Assembly: GCF_000374025.1 (NCBI RefSeq)
Contig: NZ_KB893206.1
Coordinates: 67,466-131,465 of the forward strand
DNA length: 64,000 bases
Direction: 5' to 3'
Origin: Spirosoma panaciterrae DSM 21099
Lineage (GTDB): Bacteria > Bacteroidota > Bacteroidia > Cytophagales > Spirosomataceae
In this document: positions 58,914 through 64,000 of the stretch, piece by piece
Numbering within the stretch: the first letter of the stretch is position 1
Layout of the letters: each line of letters starts with the position of its first letter
Program-made: the position numbers and the translations under genes
Notes under the pieces: generated by a model
The model's input: the letters and a program-made list of their open reading frames with translations, nothing else
The model's database searches: none
What the model was told of the DNA's origin: nothing

Positions 58914-60263
58914 ATGAATTCATCCATAAAACATTGGTTATACGCCGGAACCGTCGGTATGCTGCTGACGGCCTGCGGCAACCGCCTGAACGTTGTGCCC
59001 ACGCAGAGTATTGAGCAAAGTCAGGCGTTGAATACCGAACAGGACGTACAAATCACGCTGACAGGGGCCTACGATGGCCTGAGTGATGTAAACGTGTATG
59101 GCGGGGAAATCCAGTACACGGGCGACCTGCTGGGCGACAACCGTGATGTCGTATTCGGTGGTACGTACGCGGCCATCGACGAAATCTGGCGCAAAGCGGT
59201 CACGACCTCTAATACCTACACCCGTGATTTCTGGCTCGATGGATACAATGCCATCAACCGGGCCAACAATGTGCTGTCGGCGCTGGACAAAGTAGGCCAG
59301 GCCAACCGGGCTAATATCGAAGGGCAGGCGCTGTTTATCCGGGGAGCGCTATATTTTGAACTGGTGAAAGCGTTTGCCAAAGACTGGAACGACGGTACGC
59401 CTGCATCCAATCCGGGTGTTCCACTTGTGCTGACGGCAACTAATAGTGTAACAGAAGCGGATTATCGCGCCCGGAATACCGTTGCCGAAGTATACACCCA
59501 GGCAATAGCCGATCTTACCAAGGCCGAGAGCGATCTGCCAGCTACACAGTTGGGGGGCAATGGGTTTGCCACGAAGGGGGCTGCGGCTGCCATGCTGGCT
59601 CGTATTTACCTGCAACAGAAGAATTACACCGCAGCACGTGATGCCGCTAACCGGGTTATCACGTCAGGTCAGTATAGTCTGGCTCCTAACTTTGCCGATG
59701 TATTCAGCGATGCTACGAATGGCTCCGAGATGATCTTTAAGATTATTGTGACCGATCAGGATGGGGCCAATGACATGAATACGTTCTATGCGTCGGCACT
59801 CAACCAGGGCCGTGGCGATGTGCGGGTACAAACCAAATTCCGGCAGTTGTATGGTACGGGTGACGTACGGGGTACATTCTTCAATACCGCAGGGCAGAAC
59901 ACCTTTACCAGCAAGTACAACGATCAATATGGCGATGTACCCGTCGTTCGGCTGGCCGAAATGTACCTGATACGCGCCGAAACGAACCTCCGTCTGAATA
60001 CGGCTGTTGGCGCTACGCCCCTGGCCGATGTCAATCTGGTTCGTGCCCGGTCTAAAGCTACTCCGCTCACGTCCGTCGATCTGGCGGCTATTCTGCTGGA
60101 GCGTCGTCTGGAACTGGCTTTTGAAGGGCAGCAGTTGGCCGACATTAAGCGTACAGCCGGTTCGGTGGGTACAACGGCCTATAATGCCAATAACCTGGTG
60201 TTGCCGATCCCTCAGCGTGAAATAGATACCAACAAGAATCTGGTCCAGAATCCAGGGTATTAA
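58914..60263 (+). CDS. SusD/RagB-family nutrient-binding lipoprotein
   Basis: Start chosen at ATG 58914 (449 residues), where a lipoprotein signal begins (MLLTACGNRL, Cys21); an earlier in-frame start runs into the SusC stop region. The SusD-like alpha fold with TPR-type helices follows (ANVLSALDKVGQANRANIEG, RGALYFELVKAFAKDWNDG, AMLARIYLQQKNYTAARDAA, RLAEMYLIRAETNLRLN, ERRLELAFEGQQLADIKR). It forms the lid of the SusC transporter and binds the substrate at the cell surface. It shares a transcript with SusC (40-base gap). Confidence 0.95.
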   Translation: MNSSIKHWLYAGTVGMLLTACGNRLNVVPTQSIEQSQALNTEQDVQITLTGAYDGLSDVNVYGGEIQYTGDLLGDNRDVVFGGTYAAIDEIWRKAVTTSNTYTRDFWLDGYNAINRANNVLSALDKVGQANRANIEGQALFIRGALYFELVKAFAKDWNDGTPASNPGVPLVLTATNSVTEADYRARNTVAEVYTQAIADLTKAESDLPATQLGGNGFATKGAAAAMLARIYLQQKNYTAARDAANRVITSGQYSLAPNFADVFSDATNGSEMIFKIIVTDQDGANDMNTFYASALNQGRGDVRVQTKFRQLYGTGDVRGTFFNTAGQNTFTSKYNDQYGDVPVVRLAEMYLIRAETNLRLNTAVGATPLADVNLVRARSKATPLTSVDLAAILLERRLELAFEGQQLADIKRTAGSVGTTAYNANNLVLPIPQREIDTNKNLVQNPGY

Positions 60264-60285
60264 GCGGTAACAACTTACCAAGCAG

Positions 60286-60323
60286 AAAAAGAGCGAACTT
60301 CCAGATGGAGGTTCGCTCTTTTT
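60286..60323. terminator. Bidirectional terminator between SusD and TlpA-like genes
   Basis: AAAAAGAGCGAAC (60286-60298) and GTTCGCTCTTTTT (60311-60323) are perfect 13 bp arms with A/T tails on both sides and a 12-base loop. It serves the convergent SusD and TlpA-like genes and contains the GAGCGAA word of the wider repeat family. Confidence 0.9.
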
Positions 60324-60329
60324 TGTTGG

Positions 60330-61709
60330 TTAATTCTGTGACAGGATCGTGACCCGTTCGGCCCAGTTTGTTCCGGGTGGAATTTTCATACGGTTGCCCT
60401 GGGGCGTAATCAGAACTTTGGTTGGGTATTCACCCACCCGAAATTGTTTGATAAAGGCGTCATCGGCCATGATAACAGGAAATGTGTATCCGTGTTTTTT
60501 CATAAACTCTCTGACTCGCACTTCGGTGTCATGCGAGGCTGCGGTAAAGACCACAACATTGCTGAGGCCGTTCTTTTGTAAATCGGAATAAAACGTCTGA
60601 AAGCGCGGGAGTTCTTCTACGCAGGGCTGGCACCAGGTTCCCCAGAAATCGATCAGTATCCATTTCCCACGGAGCGTTTCGTAGTTGAACACCTGGTTGG
60701 TGAGGTCGGTCAGTCGAAACGGTTCGGCAGGCTTCAGCTTTTCATTGAGCTTTTTCGTCCAGTAGGTTTGAAAGGGCATGGATGAAAAGCGGATTTTCTG
60801 GTAGTAGGTTTTGAGCAGGGGCAGATTGCCCGGATCGGCCAGTGTCAACTCCGTCAGTACGTTTACCGCCTGAGTTGTATCGCCTTTGTCTAGCAGGAAT
60901 CGGGCATAGTCTTCATGAAAATCTTCCCGGCCATTCTGCAAAAACGAAGCTTCATGAAAGTAGGCCACATGGGCCATCCGATCGGTATCGTCAGGACTGA
61001 ATTGCGATGCTAATTGCAGGTACGATTCGGCCTGTGTCGGATTTTGCTGACTAAGCCTTTCATTGGCTTTTACCAGATTCGCATAGGCCATCAGATAGCG
61101 GAAATAGGCCCGGCCAGAACGCTGATTGCGATCGTCCGTTTGCGGATAATAAAACCCATTCACCGCGTGCTCAAGCCTGCGATACGTATGGGCAAACAAG
61201 GTATCAGCCAGGACAGCCGATTTGGGGTTTGATTTTAAGGTGCGATAAATCAGTAGGGCATACCGATCCAGCCGATTGCCGATTGTTTCATCGGTGCGTT
61301 CCTGCGCCACCAAAAAACCGGCCACTAGCCGATTCAGTTTCAGGCTGTCGTTCAGGCTGGCGCGTATTTCCTGCCATTGATACAGCGGGTAAATGCTACG
61401 CTGTAAGGCCTGATTGCCTGTATACAATTTTCGAAGCAATTGCCGCGCAAAAGTTGTATCGGCCAGTAGGTTAGCGGCTGTATTGAAACTATGGGCGAAG
61501 GTATCGTGGAGCAAAAAATTTAGAAGGTCGGTGTTTTCAAGAGCAAGTTGGTTGGCATAATAGCTCGCTGAATCGAGTTTCTTATGGCCTACGGCCTCCT
61601 GAAATTGGTTAAAATGAGTGGCTGCCTGCATGGGCAGTGACTGTGCCTGCGCTCGTGAGCCGATTGCCAGCAGAATAAAAAAGACAAAAATGGTGTAGGG
61701 GTTGTTCAT
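60330..61709 (-). CDS. TlpA-like thioredoxin-domain protein
   Basis: I start it at ATG 61709 (459 residues), where a signal peptide begins (MNNPYTIFVFF, cut near AQAQS); a longer frame upstream is not signal-like. Residues 25-320 are helical repeats (SYLQLASQFSPDDTDRMAHV, GDTTQAVNVLTELTLADPGN), with TPR-like spacing. The C-terminal thioredoxin domain has WGTWCQPCVEELPRF (Cys-Gln-Pro-Cys near 357) and YPTKVLI with the cis-Pro. TlpA-like proteins keep thiols reduced or assist cytochrome maturation in the periplasm. TPR-like plus TlpA is common in Bacteroidota. It converges with SusD; divergent from rsmA. Confidence 0.9.
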   Translation of the reverse strand: MNNPYTIFVFFILLAIGSRAQAQSLPMQAATHFNQFQEAVGHKKLDSASYYANQLALENTDLLNFLLHDTFAHSFNTAANLLADTTFARQLLRKLYTGNQALQRSIYPLYQWQEIRASLNDSLKLNRLVAGFLVAQERTDETIGNRLDRYALLIYRTLKSNPKSAVLADTLFAHTYRRLEHAVNGFYYPQTDDRNQRSGRAYFRYLMAYANLVKANERLSQQNPTQAESYLQLASQFSPDDTDRMAHVAYFHEASFLQNGREDFHEDYARFLLDKGDTTQAVNVLTELTLADPGNLPLLKTYYQKIRFSSMPFQTYWTKKLNEKLKPAEPFRLTDLTNQVFNYETLRGKWILIDFWGTWCQPCVEELPRFQTFYSDLQKNGLSNVVVFTAASHDTEVRVREFMKKHGYTFPVIMADDAFIKQFRVGEYPTKVLITPQGNRMKIPPGTNWAERVTILSQN

Positions 61710-61823
61710 AAAGGGTTGGCTATAAGTCGTTAACGGTCCTTTTGTGGGTAAATGTATTCGGATACCCGCATATTTAATAGGATGCGCTGGCGACCAAAAA
61801 TCCATAATTTGCGCGATGCCCCG

Positions 61824-61831
61824 TACCTTTG
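61824..61831 (+). promoter_or_regulatory. -7 promoter box ahead of rsmA
   Basis: TACCTTTG fits TAnnTTTG and lies 51 bases before the rsmA ATG. The nearest TTTG upstream is closer than the normal -33 distance. Confidence 0.55.
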
Positions 61832-61882
61832 TGTCCACATGCGGATACATAGAACCTGTACCGCCCGAAAATTGCCCATATA

Positions 61883-62698
61883 ATGTCTGTAAAGCCTAAA
61901 AAAGAACTCGGTCAGCATTTCCTGAAAGACCTTAGTATTGCGCAGCGTATTGCCGAACTACTGACCAGGCATGGCGACTATCAGAGCGTGCTGGAGATAG
62001 GGCCGGGCATGGGTGTATTGACGCAGTTTCTGCTGAACGATAATCGATTTCAAACCTATGTGATCGAGATTGATCGGGAATCGGTCGATTATCTGAAACA
62101 GCATTTCCCGGCGCTGGAAGGTCGAATTCTGCCGTCCGATTTTCTGACCATCCGCCCCGACCTGCTACCTACCAAACAACCTGACAACACGGAACCCTTT
62201 GCCGTGATTGGCAACTTTCCGTACAATATTTCGACTCAGATACTCTTTAAAGTACTGGACATGCGCGATCGGGTGCCTGAAGTGGTGGGTATGTTTCAGC
62301 GGGAGGTGGCACAACGCGTAGCGTCGGGACCGGGCAACAAGGATTACGGGATTCTGAGTGTATTGCTGCAAGCCTGGTACGACATTAAATACGAATTTAC
62401 GGTCGATCCCGACGTATTTAACCCCCCTCCCAAAGTGTATTCGGGCGTGATTTCGCTCCGTCGGAATGCTAAAACCGAATTGGGGTGTGACGAAAAGAAA
62501 TTTGTGCAGGTGGTCAAACACGGGTTCAACCAACGCCGGAAAACCCTGCGAAACGCCCTAAAGCCGTTGGGGTTGACTGAAGCGGTTCTGGCCAGTCCTT
62601 ACCTCGAAAAACGCGCCGAACAACTCAGCGTGGCACAGTTTGTGGAACTGACAGTATTAATGAGCGAAAGAGCGGAAGACCGGGCCGCCGGGCGGTGA
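61883..62698 (+). CDS. rsmA: 16S rRNA (adenine1518-N6/adenine1519-N6)-dimethyltransferase
   Basis: A 271-residue methyltransferase (KsgA). It methylates two adenines in the 3' terminal helix of 16S rRNA late in small-subunit assembly. Motifs: KKELGQHFLKD at the start, the SAM loop LEIGPGMGVLTQFL (about 37-50), ILPSDFLTI, and the catalytic NFPYNIST (normally NLPY; Phe is tolerated). The C-terminal domain (FNPPPKVYSGVISL, KHGFNQRRKTLRNALKPLG) is typical. The gene ends in GAGCGAAAGAG words that pair with the region after its stop. It is followed by mgtE. Confidence 0.96.
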   Translation: MSVKPKKELGQHFLKDLSIAQRIAELLTRHGDYQSVLEIGPGMGVLTQFLLNDNRFQTYVIEIDRESVDYLKQHFPALEGRILPSDFLTIRPDLLPTKQPDNTEPFAVIGNFPYNISTQILFKVLDMRDRVPEVVGMFQREVAQRVASGPGNKDYGILSVLLQAWYDIKYEFTVDPDVFNPPPKVYSGVISLRRNAKTELGCDEKKFVQVVKHGFNQRRKTLRNALKPLGLTEAVLASPYLEKRAEQLSVAQFVELTVLMSERAEDRAAGR

Positions 62699-62760
62699 AA
62701 GAGTGGGCTGGCGTTCCAGCGATAGGCTTTCCTTGTACAATCACTCTTTCGCTCTTTCAC
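62662..62760. repeat. Inverted repeat of GAGCGAAAGAG words at the rsmA stop
   Basis: GAGCGAAAGAG (62662-62672, inside rsmA) pairs with CTCTTTCGCTC (62744-62754), and GTGAAAGAG (62695-62703, containing the stop) pairs with CTCTTTCAC (62752-62760). Same word family as 10033-10134 and 22937-23025. It ends 18 bases before the mgtE start. Confidence 0.75.
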
Positions 62761-62778
62761 TCTTTTGCTTTTTAAGTC

Positions 62779-64000
62779 GTGACATTCGAACTCACCAAAG
62801 ACTACCTCGAACGAATTCAGTCGGCCATCGACGCCGGGGATGATACCCTGTTGCGGGCGGAGATGGAGGAACTGTTTCCGGCCGATATTTCGGGAATCCT
62901 GGATGAGTTGGAATCGGAATCTGCACATTACCTGCTGAGTTTGCTCGACAAATCGGTGGGGGCCGAAATTCTGGCTAATCTTGACCCGGCCGAACGAACC
63001 AATCTGCTGAAACTCTTTACCTCAGAGGAACTGGCCCCGTTCATCAATCAGATGGATTCGGACGATGCTGTAGACTTGCTCAATGAGCAGCCTATTCAGG
63101 TGCGTGAGGAAGTCATGGGGTTGCTGGAAGACCGCGAACAGGCTCGCTTCATTCTGGACCTGCTGCACTACGAAGATGGCGTGGCAGGTAGTCTGATGCA
63201 GAAAGAGCTGATCAAGATCAACGTCAATCTGACCGTAAATGCCTGCATTGAGGAAATTCGGAAGCAAGCCGAAGATGTCGAAAACGTGTACGCTGTTTAT
63301 GTGGTCGATGACGTCGGCAAACTGCTGGGGCTGGTATCGCTCAAGAAGATTGTTCTGGCCCGTAAGAATGCGAAAATTGCCGACATCTACGACGACGATG
63401 TGGTCTTTGTCGAGACCTACCGACCCGTTGACGAAGTGGCGGAGGTGATGCAGAAATATGACCTGGATGCGGTGCCGGTCGTGAATGTACAGCAACGATT
63501 ACTGGGCCGTATTACGATCGATGACGTCGTCGACGTGATTACCGAGCAGGCCGAAGAAGACATTCAGGTTATTTCGGGTTTATCGGGCGAGGTCGAGGAA
63601 GACGACAACGTCTGGCAACGGTCGAAAGTCCAACTGCCCTGGCTGGTGGCCGGAGCGGTGGGAAGTTTGTTGGCGGCTACGGTTATCAACGGATTTCAGA
63701 GCGAACTCGGAAAAGTGGCCGCGCTGGCGGCCTTTATTCCCATTATCGGATCGACGGGGGGCAATGTCGGTATTCAAACGTCGTCGCTTATTCTGCAAAG
63801 TCTCACCGACTCCACGGGTTTGAGTATGACAATGGCCAAACGACTCCTGCGCACATTACTGGTGGCTATTATCAATGGCTTAGTAGTGGGCCTGATTGCC
63901 GGAACCTACACATTTATCATTGGCGAACCCCGGCTGTTTTTTGTGGTAGCTATCTCCCTGCTGGCAGTGGTTTTACTGGCCTCGTTTATGGGTACCGTTA
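62779..64000 (+). CDS. mgtE: Magnesium transporter MgtE (partial, C-terminus outside window)
   Basis: The frame starts at GTG 62779 and is open to the window end, giving 407 residues; about 50 are missing. The N-terminal superhelical domain (about 25-130: FPADISGILDELESESAHYL, EILANLDPAERTNLLKLF), a CBS pair (about 135-250: DGVAGSLMQKELIKINVNL, VYVVDDVGKLLGLVSLKK, DAVPVVNVQQRLLGRITIDD) and the start of the five-helix pore (VAGAVGSLLAATVING, FIPIIGSTGGNVGIQTSSLI) are in order. The CBS and N domains sense cytosolic Mg and close the channel. The pore motif GGNVGIQ is intact. The likely start is GTG since no ATG lies near. Confidence 0.95.
   Translation, partial: MTFELTKDYLERIQSAIDAGDDTLLRAEMEELFPADISGILDELESESAHYLLSLLDKSVGAEILANLDPAERTNLLKLFTSEELAPFINQMDSDDAVDLLNEQPIQVREEVMGLLEDREQARFILDLLHYEDGVAGSLMQKELIKINVNLTVNACIEEIRKQAEDVENVYAVYVVDDVGKLLGLVSLKKIVLARKNAKIADIYDDDVVFVETYRPVDEVAEVMQKYDLDAVPVVNVQQRLLGRITIDDVVDVITEQAEEDIQVISGLSGEVEEDDNVWQRSKVQLPWLVAGAVGSLLAATVINGFQSELGKVAALAAFIPIIGSTGGNVGIQTSSLILQSLTDSTGLSMTMAKRLLRTLLVAIINGLVVGLIAGTYTFIIGEPRLFFVVAISLLAVVLLASFMGTV

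Noticed and set aside
61710..61850. N-terminal extension of the TlpA-like protein
   Set aside because: The signal peptide begins cleanly at 61709; the extension overlaps the rsmA promoter region.

Overview
The window reads as a chromosome segment of a free-living member of the Bacteroidota, most likely Cytophagales near Spirosoma (inference). The support is a SusC/RagA plus SusD/RagB pair, many lipoproteins and large secreted proteins, a Bacteroidota-type -7 promoter word (TAnnTTTG) ahead of several genes, almost no Shine-Dalgarno sequences, and moderate GC. I see no tRNA, rRNA, CRISPR array, transposase or clear prophage.

Layout. 1-12.6 kb: a CotH/lamin-tail surface protein cut by the window edge, a secreted bicupin, a three-gene operon (FAD oxidoreductase, membrane protein resembling Pyr4-type terpene cyclases, histidine kinase), unknown exported proteins, an SDR enzyme, an Old Yellow Enzyme and a zinc peptidase. 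12.6-19.7 kb: a PadR regulator with its membrane partner, an HxlR regulator divergent from a DsbA/FrnE-like protein, and a large hybrid histidine kinase. 19.8-26.9 kb: exported proteins (IPT/PKD-like lipoproteins, a Glu-Pro-rich membrane protein, an Ig/WG-repeat membrane protein, a retropepsin-like protease).

28.9-37.6 kb is the most unusual part. It is a minus-strand run of five genes: a vWA-like lipoprotein, a three-helix membrane protein, an FtsZ/tubulin-like GTPase, a 1144-residue protein with an embedded actin/Hsp70-type ATPase, and a membrane-spanning coiled-coil protein. Tubulin-like and actin-like proteins in one operon with envelope parts suggest a membrane-anchored cytoskeletal or membrane-remodelling machine. 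An OmpA-family protein at 54.0-55.3 kb may be an unlinked part. Every junction between the five genes carries a different inverted repeat.

37.8-53.9 kb: Ig-like, pentapeptide-repeat and AsmA/DUF748-like envelope proteins, an ECF sigma factor with a probable anti-sigma factor, a beta-barrel protein, a GH3/beta-lactamase fusion with an overlapping DinB gene, and endonuclease III. 55.8-64 kb: the SusC/SusD pair, a TlpA-like thioredoxin lipoprotein, rsmA (ksgA) and the start of mgtE.

A second theme is the number of intergenic inverted repeats (at least 15), many with perfect 12-30 bp arms. Several are built from the octamer GAAAGAGT/GAAAGAGC, and one (14588-14672) is a REP-like hairpin with 30 bp arms.
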